The translations under genes were made by a program, and so were the position numbers. This document shows, one piece after another, positions 25,037 through 34,825 of a stretch of DNA of 64,000 nucleotides. Position 1 is the stretch's first letter. Each line of letters starts with the position of its first letter. The notes beneath the pieces were generated by a model. That model searched no databases. It saw nothing but the letters and a program-made list of their open reading frames with translations, and had not been told where the DNA came from. The stretch comes from Balneolia bacterium (lineage in GTDB: Bacteria > Bacteroidota > Rhodothermia > Balneolales > Cyclonatronaceae), in NCBI GenBank assembly GCA_022565795.1, contig JAIUMA010000004.1, positions 42,617-106,616 of the forward strand, written 5' to 3'.

Positions 25037-26275
25037 TTAATTCTCCGACTTATTCGGGGTCTCTTTTTCCCCGGATTTACTTGAATCAGCAAGCTTTTCC
25101 AGCTCTTCTTCATCGCTGTCTCTGCCGGTAATTTCATTTGCCTTGGTGCTGATTTTCTCGGAAATATCCTGAACTTTACGAGCCAGGCTGCTTTTACCTT
25201 TTTTATGAGTGGTGTCGGCTTTGCCTAACAAAAACCCATAGGCGTTGAGTGAGTCTACTTCATCAAAAATAACCTTCAGAACAGCGCTGGCCGGGATGAA
25301 TAGAATCATTCCGACAAGTCCCCATATCTGGGCACCGATAAAAATGGCTAAAAGAGTGACGAGCGGGTTGAGGCTCACCTGGCTTCCCACAATAGAAGGT
25401 GTAAACAGATTGCTTTCGAAAAGCTGTATAACATAAAAGCCAAGCAGTACAAGAAGTGGAATCCACAGGGAATCCATCGTTAGCAATGCATACAGAATCG
25501 GCAATATTGAGCCCAGAAGAGGTCCAACAAAAGGAATTACGTTAAGTATAGCCGCAAAAACTCCGAAAAACAGCGCATGGCGAACGCCAAGCGCCCAAAG
25601 CATGGTGCTGTTAAGAACCGCCAGAATAGAGATTACAATCAGCATCCCGAGTATGTAATACTGCACCACATCCTTGATTTTGTTGATGAGGCGGTGCATG
25701 CGAACTTCCTCGCTGCTCGAAAATGCACGAATGATGAACTCCTTCAGGAATCCCCGGAACATGAGCATCAGCACCACATAGACCGGAATAATGAAAACAT
25801 TGGTCAATGTGCTGGCTGCGGAAAGAAAACCACGGCTAAGCGACTCTACGTTGTCGCTTACATAGTTAATAACGTTTTCAGGAATGGTGCTGATTACTTC
25901 AGCCAGGTCGATTTCAACATATTCGCCAAATGTGGTATCGAAGCCTTCGAGCAGCGTGCGAATTCGCTCTTCAACCAGGTCTACATCATCAACAAATCCG
26001 AGAATTTGGGAGTAGAAAAAAATGCCAGTACCTACCAAAACGGCAATTCCCAGCAGTAAGCTTAGGAGCGCAGCCAGGACTCTGGGAATCCTCCAGCTTT
26101 CAAGCCGGCCGCATAAGGGCGATAGTAAAACGGCAAAGAAAATCGCGAAAAGAAGAGGTATCAGCACTGCTTTGGCGGCAATCATACCATAGATTACAAG
26201 CGTAACCAGAAGCAGTACAAACGCGAATTTTGCGTACCAGGGTAAATGAATAATTTGATCAGGCGTTTGCCCCAT
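25037..26275 (-). CDS. AI-2E (PerM/YhhQ-like) family transporter
   Basis: A 412-residue inner-membrane protein with about eight helices. The family blocks are visible: a paired helix start (LIPLLFAIFFAVLLSPLCG), then the conserved NVIPFVGPLLGSILPILYAL and LNPLVTLLAIFIGAQIWGLVGM. The AI-2E family includes TqsA, PerM and Na+(Li+)/H+ antiporters, so the name does not show what it moves. A charged soluble tail of about 60 residues (ARKVQDISEKISTKANEITG ... KETPNKSEN) is longer than usual. It may share a transcript with the receiver protein that follows. Confidence 0.92.
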   Translation of the reverse strand: MGQTPDQIIHLPWYAKFAFVLLLVTLVIYGMIAAKAVLIPLLFAIFFAVLLSPLCGRLESWRIPRVLAALLSLLLGIAVLVGTGIFFYSQILGFVDDVDLVEERIRTLLEGFDTTFGEYVEIDLAEVISTIPENVINYVSDNVESLSRGFLSAASTLTNVFIIPVYVVLMLMFRGFLKEFIIRAFSSSEEVRMHRLINKIKDVVQYYILGMLIVISILAVLNSTMLWALGVRHALFFGVFAAILNVIPFVGPLLGSILPILYALLTMDSLWIPLLVLLGFYVIQLFESNLFTPSIVGSQVSLNPLVTLLAIFIGAQIWGLVGMILFIPASAVLKVIFDEVDSLNAYGFLLGKADTTHKKGKSSLARKVQDISEKISTKANEITGRDSDEEELEKLADSSKSGEKETPNKSEN

Positions 26276-26388
26276 TGTAAAACGTCTGTTGAGGTAGTTA
26301 GAATGAATTAACCAATGGTTTCAATGTATGAAATAAAAAGCATTTTTGTATATCTTGAGTTTTTACTTCTACTCTCTACATTACTCTT

Positions 26389-26901
26389 ATGAAACTCCTT
26401 CTACTTATACTTTTTTCACTAACGGCTTTCCAGGCCGGAATGGTACAGACTGCTCAGGCACAAAATTTTACCGCCGATAAAAAACAAAGCCTTGTCGACC
26501 TCGATGCCTTTTTGCTGGTGGTCGAATTTGCTCAGGATGCGGTTGAAATGGACGGACTGAGCCGGAGCGAGCTGGAGGTTGAAATCGCACAGCGTCTTCG
26601 CCGTTCGGGAATCCGTCTTATGGGTGAAGTAGAATGGTCTCGTCAGCCGGGCGTCCCCTATCTGTATGTAAACCTGATTACGGTGCGAAGCGAGCTTGGC
26701 TTTTATTCTTACCGCATTGAAGTGAAGCTAAACCAGGAAGTTCAGCCGGTGCGTAATTCTGGTATTACTTCGATGGCTACTACGTGGGAAACGGGTCTGC
26801 TCGGTCTTATTGGCGTTCGCCGGATTGAAGCCATCAAGCCGGAAATCCTCTCCCTTGTAGATGAATTCATCCAGGATTTCCAGTCGGCGAATTTTAATTG
26901 A
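26389..26901 (+). CDS. unknown secreted protein
   Basis: A 170-residue protein with a clear signal peptide (about residues 1-24, ending VQTAQAQN). The mature part alternates helices and strands: VDLDAFLLVVEFAQDA, then RSELEVEIAQRLRRSGIRLM, then YLYVNLITVRSELGFYSYRIEVKLNQ. No cysteines and no known catalytic motif are seen. I do not recognise the family. It lies alone between divergent and convergent neighbours and is probably periplasmic. Confidence 0.75.
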   Translation: MKLLLLILFSLTAFQAGMVQTAQAQNFTADKKQSLVDLDAFLLVVEFAQDAVEMDGLSRSELEVEIAQRLRRSGIRLMGEVEWSRQPGVPYLYVNLITVRSELGFYSYRIEVKLNQEVQPVRNSGITSMATTWETGLLGLIGVRRIEAIKPEILSLVDEFIQDFQSANFN

Positions 26902-26929
26902 TGGATATACATTGCCCCGTCAAGCCTGC

Positions 26930-27112
26930 TTAATCAGCAGGCATGACGATGGCCATAATAATGTAAATTAATACCGGGGTACCCACGCCGAAGATTGTGA
27001 GCAGCACAAAAATGAGCCTCATAATCGTGGGATCCATATTGAAGTGTTCTGCGAGCCCGCCGCATACACCAAACAGCATTTTCTCTGTACTTGATCTTCT
27101 GAGTTTCGACAT
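26930..27112 (-). CDS. PspC-domain membrane protein
   Basis: A 60-residue protein formed almost entirely of a PspC domain: KLRRSSTEKMLFGVCGGLAEHF, then MDPTIMRLIFVLLTIFGVGTPVLIYIIMAIVMP. The GVCGGLA motif and the single hydrophobic helix are diagnostic. PspC-type proteins sense envelope stress. No PspA or PspB gene is nearby, so this is a lone short member of the kind common in this phylum. Complete. Confidence 0.95.
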   Translation of the reverse strand: MSKLRRSSTEKMLFGVCGGLAEHFNMDPTIMRLIFVLLTIFGVGTPVLIYIIMAIVMPAD

Positions 27113-27237
27113 TGTTCCTTCTCCTTAGCTGTAAAGTTGAGCTGCGGCTACTCCAGTATTCCTTGCCTGAGCTTCTGCAGCTTGTTAATGTAATATGTTC
27201 AGAGTTACGAAGAACCGATCAAAATGTTCGGGTCGAA

Positions 27238-28119
27238 TCAGGAATCCGGCAATTCGTAGTTCAGGCGAATTCCGTTTTCCTCAATATTAAGGACTCCCTG
27301 CTTTAATAGGGCACCCACGGCTGCTTTAAACGTACGCTTGCTCATTCCGAACTCGGCGCGAATGGCATCGGCATCAGACTTGTCGTGGAAGGGCAGAAAA
27401 TTATCATCGGCCAACTGAAGCTTCCGGTGAAGCTCTTCCGAAGCGGAAATCACTTCATCGTATCCGGGTTTCCTAAGGGTGAGGTCGATCTTGCCGTCGT
27501 CGCGCAGCTGTTTTATATATCCCGTTACCTCCAGCCCCGGATACAGCTTCTGAAAAATTTCATTCTGGTACAATGTTCCGCTGCGTGGCGGGTCGGTTAG
27601 CATGATGGCTTTATAGCCCAGGTCGGTCTTCCGTGAGATGAGTAGCGATACTTCGGTTCCAGGTTTCGGGAATGACTCGCGATCTTCGTCTTCAACGGTA
27701 TCCCGCGCAAAGCGATCCACCCGGGTAGATGCGGCAATACGCCCGCTTTGCTCATCAACATAGGCATACATTACATAGGTGCGACCTTTTTCCACAGGCT
27801 CAAGCTGCTCGGCATGCGGAATAAACAGGTCTTTTTCGAGCCCCCAGTCGGCAAAGGCGCCTTTATCACCCGCAGCCTTTATCCTTAAAGGATGAAACTC
27901 ACCTACCTGAATGTATGGCTTTCTGGTTGTGGCAGTAAGAAAGCCGTCATAGTCGTGGTATATAAGAACCTCGGGCTTGTCTCCCGGACTTAACGGCTCG
28001 GAAACCTCTTTTTTATCCAGAAACGCGGTGCCATCCGGTGTTGAAATATGATAGCCGTTAGGGACGACGGCTTCTACGGGAAGAGGCTGGATACGACCAA
28101 GCCATGGAAGTGAACTCAT
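27238..28119 (-). CDS. CvfB-like S1-domain RNA-binding protein
   Basis: A 293-residue protein of the CvfB (YitL) type. It has several OB/S1-like domains in a row (start GRIQPLPVEAVVPNGYHIS, then VGEFHPLRIKAAGDKGAFADWG with the S1 GAFADWG strand). The C-terminal winged helix reads AIRAEFGMSKRTFKAAVGAL. CvfB in Staphylococcus binds RNA and affects virulence gene expression; the role elsewhere is open. Cytoplasmic. Family assignment is good, and function is inferred from relatives only. Confidence 0.9.
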   Translation of the reverse strand: MSSLPWLGRIQPLPVEAVVPNGYHISTPDGTAFLDKKEVSEPLSPGDKPEVLIYHDYDGFLTATTRKPYIQVGEFHPLRIKAAGDKGAFADWGLEKDLFIPHAEQLEPVEKGRTYVMYAYVDEQSGRIAASTRVDRFARDTVEDEDRESFPKPGTEVSLLISRKTDLGYKAIMLTDPPRSGTLYQNEIFQKLYPGLEVTGYIKQLRDDGKIDLTLRKPGYDEVISASEELHRKLQLADDNFLPFHDKSDADAIRAEFGMSKRTFKAAVGALLKQGVLNIEENGIRLNYELPDS

Positions 28120-28353
28120 GTCTAAAATATTGATTCAGCGATTATTTTGGTTGCAATGTACGAAAAATTGAAGGCTGAAATAATCGCATAAAAGCGGTTA
28201 TATGTGAAGTATTTAAGGATTAAGACATGAATCAATTTAGGTTTCTGTCTAAGGGGTAACTTTTTATGAGTTTCGGTTTTGGAATAAAAACTGTTTAACT
28301 ATTTTAACAACTGTCTATATAGGTAAACGTATTAATTAAATCACCTGAACGCT

Positions 28354-28899
28354 ATGTGTCTTTTCTTAAAAAATAAGTATATCAATGCTTTAGCTCCCGT
28401 ATTTGTTGTGGCTGCTTCTCTTTTATTTATGCCCGCGCTGGTGAGTACACAGGCCGTAAACGCACAGTCCGATACAATTGTAAACTTCACGCTTGAGGAT
28501 TTGGATGGCGAACGCCATAGTTTACAGCAGTATCTGGATAAGGGGCCCGTTTACATTAGTTTTTTTGCGATGTGGTGCCAGCCCTGTCTCTATAAACTTC
28601 GTGCACTCAAGCCCGTTTGGGACACCTACCGCGAAGACGGTTTCACGCTACTGGTAATCAATATCGATACCCCCAACAGCCTTTCAAGAGTTGAGTCGTA
28701 CTGGAGAAGTCAGCGATACGATATGCCCCTTTTACTCGACCCCAGCTCGCGGGTATTCGAAATGCTGAACGGCCGCACTCTTCCCTATTCGCTAATGGTT
28801 GCCGAAGACGGGACTATCGTCAAAACCGACATGGGGCACCTGCCGGGTGATGAAGAAAAAATCGAAAGCCTCGTTCGTGAGCTTCTTGCCGCCGAATAA
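28354..28899 (+). CDS. secreted TlpA-like thioredoxin (CQPC)
   Basis: A 181-residue protein with a signal peptide of about 37 residues (ending AVNAQSD). The thioredoxin fold has active site WCQPC (Cys75, Cys78) in FFAMWCQPCLYKL, and the cis-Pro loop is LPYSLMV. The unusual Gln-Pro pair suggests a special substrate. It is the first of three consecutive plus-strand genes with a DUF6029 barrel and a T9SS-sorted protein that itself starts with a CPPC thioredoxin-like segment. The group probably acts in the periplasm and outer membrane together. Confidence 0.88.
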   Translation: MCLFLKNKYINALAPVFVVAASLLFMPALVSTQAVNAQSDTIVNFTLEDLDGERHSLQQYLDKGPVYISFFAMWCQPCLYKLRALKPVWDTYREDGFTLLVINIDTPNSLSRVESYWRSQRYDMPLLLDPSSRVFEMLNGRTLPYSLMVAEDGTIVKTDMGHLPGDEEKIESLVRELLAAE

Positions 28900-28981
28900 C
28901 ATCTACTCTTAACCATGGATTTGACGGTACATTCAGGCCCGGAAAATCCGGATTATCAATTATCGAGGACTTACTATTTCA

Positions 28982-30637
28982 ATGCAACGTTTTTTGAGGG
29001 TATTCTGCATCATTATACTGGGCGTGGGCTTGATCTCAGCGCAAGACGCACTGGCTCAGCAGGTTCAGGTTTCGGTCAATAATATCGTGAATTATGGTTT
29101 TGGTGAAGAGTTTCTGAATCTTGGGGATACCACCCGTGAGAAAGAGTACTTCGAGAACTTCACCGATGTGAGAATTCTGGCTGATAATGTGATTATCGGA
29201 TTCAGGCTTGAGCTCAGCGACCCGGCTGAGTACGGACCTGACTTCACTGGAATTCGCCGCCGCTTCATCGGATATCAGAGGGACGGGCTGGATGTAAGAA
29301 TCGGAAACCTGTTTGCTCTTCATAACCGCGGGATGTCACTTAATCTTTTCGAAGACCGCGTAATTCGTTACGATACCAGTCTGGACGGCGTTCGTGCAGA
29401 GTATGATCATGATCTGTTCAGGGTGAAAGCACTGGCAGGCAGTATTAACTATCTGGAGCATCTCACTTTCGACAGCCCGTCCGGAATACGGGAGGAGAAC
29501 TACCGGCTTCGCTCGGGACTTCTGGAGTTCAAGCCGGACCGCCGGATGCGAATAGGCGGATCGTATACCTATGCTGAGGGCGACATGCCGTCGTTCTTTT
29601 TCGAAGATCCGGATCAGGCCGAGATTTTCATACCAGAGGGTTTCGTGAGCTACCGACTACCTTTTGCAAGAGTAACAGCAGGCTATAACTACAGAACGCT
29701 ACGGCTTTCGAACGCGGCAGATACAACAAGCATAACCGGAGGCGGCATCTATGGTTCAATCAACCATACAGGGCCGGGATACGGAGTTACTTTTGAGTAC
29801 AAAAACTATAGCTACGATATCACAGATCCATTTGAAAGGCAGGGCGACCCACTACGGAATACCCGTATGAGCCCCTTTCAAAGTCCGCCAATTGTCCATC
29901 GTGAGCACTCATACAGCCTGATGACGCGCGATCCTCATCTGGTAAATTTTGAGGATGAAGTCGGCTTTTTCCTCGAGGCGTTTTATTCACCAACGTACAA
30001 TATCAACCTGAACAGCAGCATTGCGGTGGCTTCTCTTCACGACAGCTGGCTGTGGGATGATGAAAACTTTGAGTTCTTTCAAAAGGAAGAGGGACCGAGA
30101 TGGTTGCCGGGTTTTGCCGACGCGCGTGATCCTTTCTGGGAGTACTACGGGCACATAGAGTATTTCACTCCGGATTTTATGTCTTACGTGAAGCTGGCCT
30201 ATAACCACAGAAACCGTTTGTTTTATCAGGCACTGGCGCCTGAGTTCAGCCAAAGAGTAATCGCAAACACATTTGCGCTTGATGTGCAGTATGCGATAAC
30301 GCCACGCTGGAGCGTGAAAGCCATTTCGGAGCATCAGTTTGTGCGTGATACGCAGTACGGAGACGACAGTGATTACTACAACCAGATGTTCTCGCTTCAG
30401 ATAGCGCGTTCACCAGACTTTTCTTTTGGCGGCCGGATCGAATCAACAACCAGTGAATTCGACCCCAGCGGCGAAAAATTCTGGTATACTGTTGAAGGCT
30501 CCATGCGTATCGGCAGAACGCATACGCTGATGGCCAGCTACGGAAAAGAACGCGGAGGATTTGTGTGTACCAACGGTGTGTGCCGATTTGTGAACGCCTT
30601 TTCGGGCATGAGGCTCAGTTTCCTCAGCTCATTTTAA
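28982..30637 (+). CDS. DUF6029-family outer-membrane beta-barrel protein
   Basis: A 551-residue protein with a signal peptide of about 25 residues (ending DALAQQV). The remainder is strand-rich with alternating aromatic residues, as in outer-membrane barrels. The block RIGNLFALHNRGMSLNLFED with a following SLDGVRAEYDHD matches the DUF6029 pattern ('GNFYEQFGxGLxLR ... DNSLDGVR'). It is of unknown function and Bacteroidota-specific. The gene lies between a TlpA-like gene and a T9SS-sorted Omp28-like gene, an arrangement I know from related genomes. Confidence 0.75.
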   Translation: MQRFLRVFCIIILGVGLISAQDALAQQVQVSVNNIVNYGFGEEFLNLGDTTREKEYFENFTDVRILADNVIIGFRLELSDPAEYGPDFTGIRRRFIGYQRDGLDVRIGNLFALHNRGMSLNLFEDRVIRYDTSLDGVRAEYDHDLFRVKALAGSINYLEHLTFDSPSGIREENYRLRSGLLEFKPDRRMRIGGSYTYAEGDMPSFFFEDPDQAEIFIPEGFVSYRLPFARVTAGYNYRTLRLSNAADTTSITGGGIYGSINHTGPGYGVTFEYKNYSYDITDPFERQGDPLRNTRMSPFQSPPIVHREHSYSLMTRDPHLVNFEDEVGFFLEAFYSPTYNINLNSSIAVASLHDSWLWDDENFEFFQKEEGPRWLPGFADARDPFWEYYGHIEYFTPDFMSYVKLAYNHRNRLFYQALAPEFSQRVIANTFALDVQYAITPRWSVKAISEHQFVRDTQYGDDSDYYNQMFSLQIARSPDFSFGGRIESTTSEFDPSGEKFWYTVEGSMRIGRTHTLMASYGKERGGFVCTNGVCRFVNAFSGMRLSFLSSF

Positions 30638-30729
30638 CCTATAGCTCTCAGCTAATAATTATCAATCACCCCTCAGCTGCATCAACTTTCGAATGCATCT
30701 GTAGTATATCAAACCAAACAACTAATGTT

Positions 30730-32385
30730 ATGAGAAGCATTTGTATAAAAATAGCAGCGATAGCAGCTTTAATGCTGTTGATTGTCGTTCTGCCGAAGCA
30801 GGCAGAGGCAAATGACAACCGCCATGTGCTGGTTGAAATATTTACGTCAACAACCTGCCCGCCATGCTTCCCGGCTAACGTCGGTTTCTCCAACTGGCTG
30901 AGTAATTATGAAAACGCGGAGCGCGTAAGCGTAATCAAGTATCCGGTTTCATGGCCGGGTTCGGGATGTATATACCACTGGCAGAACCCTAATCCTGTAA
31001 ATGCGCGCAGAACGTATTACGGAGGAATAAACTCAGCACCTTCGGGCGTAGTAGACGGCGCACCAGTTGGCGGTTCCTGGACGGCCTGGCGTACAGCAAT
31101 ACTAAACCAGATAGCCGTTGAGTCACCGTTGGATATTGATCTGATTGCTGTTCTAAACGGCAATACAATCGATGTTACTGTAGACCTTACGCGTCTTGCG
31201 GGTTCAGATTGGCCGGCTCAGGGTCTCTCGCTTAGACTGGCTGTTGTTGAGCGTAATATTCAGTACAATGCACCCAATGGTTCCACGAATCAGGACTTTG
31301 TACACCGTGAGATGATTAACGGAGCAGCCGGCGTTCCGATTGATTTGGTTGCGGGACAGACCGAAACCCTGAGCTACAGCCAGGATGTGGTTTCAGGCTG
31401 GAATAATGAAAATCTGAAGGTGGTAGCGTTTGTTCAGCCAACCGCTGGGAATCAGGGCCGCGCAGTCGTTCAGTCGGCTATGTTTCCGGTGCTGAGCGAG
31501 CTGGCGGTCGGAGTACCGTCTACGCAGGAGCCTGCAGACGGCGCAGAGCTTGTGCCTCTTAACGATATTACCTTCGAATGGACTTCAGCGCTACTTGCAT
31601 CCGCATTCGATGTTCAGGTTTCTGAAAGCGAGGATTTCCAGAATACATCTGCAGAACTTTTGGGTCAGAGCGGGACATCCGCCGTAATTGCTGAACTGGA
31701 TCCGGAAACTGAATATTTTTGGCGTGTCCGCGGTACAAACAGCAACCTGGATCTTACCGGAGAGTGGTCTGCAGTCTCTTCTTTTACTACTATTATGGCC
31801 GCTCCCGGCACGCAGCCTTCCTTGCTTCAGCCGGCCAATGGCAGTGAGGTTACATCGCAGTTTATCACCCTTCGATGGACGGAGCTGGAGTCGGCCGATT
31901 CGTATGATGTAGAGCTTTCCGGCGACAGTAATTTTAATGATGTGATTATTTCACGAAGCGACATCACTCAGCTCAATACAACCGTTTCTGATCTGGAGAT
32001 GGGTGAGACGTATTACTGGCGCGTGCGCGGTGTGAATATTGGCGGAGCGGGAGTATGGTCAGAAGCCTTCACTTTCTCTACGCCAACGGGAACCTCAACG
32101 GAGCCAATTACCGAGCTTCCGGGCGAGCTGAAGCTGAACCAGAATTATCCGAATCCCTTTAATCCGGCTACAACTATTTCATTTGTGCTTCCTGAAGCCT
32201 CTGAAATAAGTTTAAGCCTGTATTCGCTCGATGGTCGTTTGGTTGCCACCATTGCAGAAGGACAGTATAGCGCAGGAACGCACACCATGAGCTTTGATGC
32301 CTCCGCACTCGCGAGCGGCACATACATCTACCGGCTCGACGCGGCTGGACAAACGCTTTCAAGACTGATGACGCTGCTGAAGTAG
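30730..32385 (+). CDS. Omp28-like thioredoxin/Fn3 protein with T9SS sorting domain
   Basis: A 551-residue secreted protein from the ATG 30730; a longer frame from 30565 overlaps the barrel gene and lacks a signal peptide at its start. The signal peptide ends near KQAEAND. An Omp28-like thioredoxin-type domain follows, with VEIFTSTTCPPCFPAN (Cys43, Cys46). Two fibronectin-III-like domains come next (TFEWTSALLASAFDVQVSES ... EYFWRVRG, and a repeat of the same with YYWRVRG). The last 75 residues are a T9SS sorting domain (LNQNYPNPFNPATTISF). It is probably released or surface-anchored. Confidence 0.92.
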   Translation: MRSICIKIAAIAALMLLIVVLPKQAEANDNRHVLVEIFTSTTCPPCFPANVGFSNWLSNYENAERVSVIKYPVSWPGSGCIYHWQNPNPVNARRTYYGGINSAPSGVVDGAPVGGSWTAWRTAILNQIAVESPLDIDLIAVLNGNTIDVTVDLTRLAGSDWPAQGLSLRLAVVERNIQYNAPNGSTNQDFVHREMINGAAGVPIDLVAGQTETLSYSQDVVSGWNNENLKVVAFVQPTAGNQGRAVVQSAMFPVLSELAVGVPSTQEPADGAELVPLNDITFEWTSALLASAFDVQVSESEDFQNTSAELLGQSGTSAVIAELDPETEYFWRVRGTNSNLDLTGEWSAVSSFTTIMAAPGTQPSLLQPANGSEVTSQFITLRWTELESADSYDVELSGDSNFNDVIISRSDITQLNTTVSDLEMGETYYWRVRGVNIGGAGVWSEAFTFSTPTGTSTEPITELPGELKLNQNYPNPFNPATTISFVLPEASEISLSLYSLDGRLVATIAEGQYSAGTHTMSFDASALASGTYIYRLDAAGQTLSRLMTLLK

Positions 32386-32408
32386 TTATATCACCCTAAC
32401 ATTTCAGT

Positions 32409-32442
32409 AAAAAGCCCGCTTGACTAATCAGGCGGGCTTTTT
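32409..32442. terminator. bidirectional terminator between convergent genes
   Basis: The arms aaaaagcccgc (32409-32419) and gcgggcttttt (32432-32442) have a 12-nt loop and T-runs on both strands. It serves the T9SS-sorted protein gene and the aldehyde dehydrogenase gene. Confidence 0.9.
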
Positions 32443-32468
32443 CATTTATGATGCTCATCACTCTACAT

Positions 32469-33836
32469 CTACTTAACATAGACTGTTTTAACATTCACGA
32501 ATTCGTGAATGCCCCAAAGAGAGAGCTCGCGGCCGTAGCCTGACTCTTTGATGCCGCCAAAAGGCAACCTGGGATCTGAGCGGACAAAATCATTCACAAA
32601 GCAACATCCTGCGTCAAGCTCCTCACGGGCTATGCGTTCACCCTCTTTCTCATCGGCAGTAAAAACGGCTGCTCCAAGGCCGAAAACCGTTTTGTTTGCT
32701 AGTCTGATGGCATCATCTTTGTCTTTCGCTTTTATGATGGCGGCTACCGGTCCGAATAGCTCTTCATCAAACGCTGGCATGCCGGGCTGTACGTTGGCGA
32801 GCACGCTGGCAGGGTAAAATGAACCCGCTCCCGGAGGCACTTCGCAGCCCAGAAGTGGTTTTGCGCCGGCATCAATACTTTTGGCAACCTGTTCATGCAG
32901 CTCGTCACGAAGGTCTGCACGGGCCTGCGGGCCAATATCGGTGCTTTCAACCCGCGGGTCGCCCATAACTTTTTCTTTCATTGCCTGCACAACGCCTTGA
33001 ACAAAGCTGTCATAATTTTTTTCCGTAACGATGAAGCGCTTGGCGGCTATACAGCTTTGACCGGCATTAATAAGCCTGCTGGTAACGCAGGCTTCGACTG
33101 CGAATTTTAGCGGTGCATCATCCAAAATAATATATGGATCACTTCCGCCCAGCTCGAGCACGCATTTTTTGAGGTATTTCCCTGCAGTGGCGGCAACGGA
33201 TTTGCCTGCGCGGGTGCTGCCGGTGAGCGTGACAGCCTTTACACGCGCATCAGCGATTACGTCTTCAACGTTTTCTGAGCTAATGAACAAATTCTGAAAA
33301 ACATGCTTCGGAAAGCCGGCATCGCGGAATAGCGTTTCGATAGCTGATGCGCAACCCGGCACGTTTGATGCATGCTTCAAAAGGGCGGTATTACCGGCCA
33401 TGAGCGATGGTGCGGCAAAGCGGAAAACCTGCCAGAATGGAAAATTCCACGGCATGATGGCCAAAAGAACACCCAAAGGCTGATAGCTTGCATAACTGTT
33501 TGAAGCATCCGATTCGAGCTGCTTGTCCTTAAGAAAGTTTTCCGCATGAGAGGCGTAGTAGCGGCAGACCCAGGCACACTTTTCAGCTTCGCTCCGGCCT
33601 TCCTTCAGCGTTTTACCCATCTCCTGTGTCATGAGCTCGGCCAGCTTATCTTTGCGTTCTTCAAGAAGCGCGGCAACGCGGTTCATTAGTTTGGAGCGCT
33701 CGTCGAACGAAGTTCTTTTCCAGGACTGAAAGGCATCCTCAGCATCGGAAATGATTTCTGCTACTTGCGGTTGGGTGTGCGACGCGTATTCCTTTATCGT
33801 TTCAGCAGTTACGGGATTTACAGACTTGAAGGACAT
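32469..33836 (-). CDS. NAD(P)-dependent aldehyde dehydrogenase (succinate-semialdehyde type)
   Basis: A 455-residue aldehyde dehydrogenase. The catalytic Cys is in NAGQSCIAAKRF, the general-base Glu in VLELGGSDPYI, and the cofactor-loop GSTRAGKSVAA is intact. The start and overall length match the Sad/GabD-like short succinate-semialdehyde dehydrogenases, which oxidise the semialdehyde to succinate in the GABA route. No GABA transaminase is nearby, so the true substrate may be another aldehyde. Cytoplasmic, transcribed alone, 33 bp after the LolA-like gene on the same strand and possibly linked to it. Confidence 0.9.
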   Translation of the reverse strand: MSFKSVNPVTAETIKEYASHTQPQVAEIISDAEDAFQSWKRTSFDERSKLMNRVAALLEERKDKLAELMTQEMGKTLKEGRSEAEKCAWVCRYYASHAENFLKDKQLESDASNSYASYQPLGVLLAIMPWNFPFWQVFRFAAPSLMAGNTALLKHASNVPGCASAIETLFRDAGFPKHVFQNLFISSENVEDVIADARVKAVTLTGSTRAGKSVAATAGKYLKKCVLELGGSDPYIILDDAPLKFAVEACVTSRLINAGQSCIAAKRFIVTEKNYDSFVQGVVQAMKEKVMGDPRVESTDIGPQARADLRDELHEQVAKSIDAGAKPLLGCEVPPGAGSFYPASVLANVQPGMPAFDEELFGPVAAIIKAKDKDDAIRLANKTVFGLGAAVFTADEKEGERIAREELDAGCCFVNDFVRSDPRLPFGGIKESGYGRELSLWGIHEFVNVKTVYVK

Positions 33837-33869
33837 AGGAAGAATATTAAAGTGATGTGCTGCAATGGT

Positions 33870-34661
33870 CTACTGCAGGCCCCGCTGAAGGTGGCGTTCG
33901 GTAAAGTAGCGATCGGGAATGGTTTCGTCAAATGTGCGCTCGTTCCAGCGGAGCTCGGTCCTGCGTTCGGCTTTGAGATCACGCATCACCATTAAATCGG
34001 GGCGCCAGACATCATCACGGATATGTTGGTATTCAGATGCCGTAAGCTCTTTGATTCGCTCATCGGAGCTGTTGAAATAGTCGGCCTGGAGAAGCACGAG
34101 CCGCTCAGCATCGATAATGAAGTGAATGTAGGCATACTGGCTTTCTTCATTCGGCGTGGCCTTCAGGGTGATTTTCTCGTCGGTCTCTTCAAGAAGCTCA
34201 AACTCGAAGTTGTCCGGATTCTGATTTCCGAGGTCTTCAAAGGTGAAGTCACTTCCCAGAAAGCGCTCATTTCTCTGGCTGCCACTCACGGTTTGTATGC
34301 GTCCAACTGCCGGCAGGTAAAGAAGCTGCGTTTCGCTGCCGTTTTCATTCAGGTTCAGTAGTCCGGTTCCGCGCACATCTGCAGGTGACTCAAACACGGT
34401 CAGGCTTTTGGAATTGGTGCCGTCGTCGAAGCTGTACATGCGCATTGAGCGGTTGCGTACGCGCTCACGACTATCGATAATACGCATCTCAAGGGTGCTG
34501 GTTTCGTAGGTGATGGCACTGCGGCGTTCATCCAGCTTCTCAAAAATTTCGCGGGCACGTTCGTCGTCGGTTTCGGGTGATTGCGCCTGCAAATCGGCTG
34601 CGAAACTCATCACCAAAAAGGGAAAAATAAATAGTAAGATGTTTCGAAATGATGTCATCAT
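33870..34661 (-). CDS. LolA-like outer-membrane lipoprotein-sorting protein
   Basis: A 263-residue protein with a signal peptide of about 26 residues (ending ADLQAQS). The mature part has the blocks of the PF17131-type 'outer membrane lipoprotein-sorting protein': LEMRIIDSRERVRNRSMRMY, then LLNLNENGSETQLLYLPAVG, then FLGSDFTFEDLGNQ. This is a LolA/LppX-like half-barrel, usually next to RND-type exporters. None is seen here, so its cargo is unknown. Periplasmic. Confidence 0.85.
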   Translation of the reverse strand: MMTSFRNILLFIFPFLVMSFAADLQAQSPETDDERAREIFEKLDERRSAITYETSTLEMRIIDSRERVRNRSMRMYSFDDGTNSKSLTVFESPADVRGTGLLNLNENGSETQLLYLPAVGRIQTVSGSQRNERFLGSDFTFEDLGNQNPDNFEFELLEETDEKITLKATPNEESQYAYIHFIIDAERLVLLQADYFNSSDERIKELTASEYQHIRDDVWRPDLMVMRDLKAERRTELRWNERTFDETIPDRYFTERHLQRGLQ

Positions 34662-34761
34662 AAATGAAAAATAAAAGAGTTAAGATATTCTGCCTCACAG
34701 AACAAACGCACGGGCGGAAGCATTCATGTATAACAAACCCTCGCATCATTTATCTTGATTG

Positions 34762-34792
34762 TTGACGTTTGCAGGCGCATGTCCTACCTTTT
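34762..34792 (+). promoter_or_regulatory. Bacteroidota-type promoter before the antiporter gene
   Basis: TTG at 34762-34764 is followed after 20 bp by TACCTTTT (34785-34792), matching the TTG-N19-21-TAnnTTTG promoter of Bacteroidota primary sigma factors. It lies 33 bp before the start codon of the antiporter. This supports the taxonomic reading of the window. Confidence 0.55.
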
Positions 34793-34825
34793 CATTTTAA
34801 TTAAACTGAATTTCAGATTTTAGCT

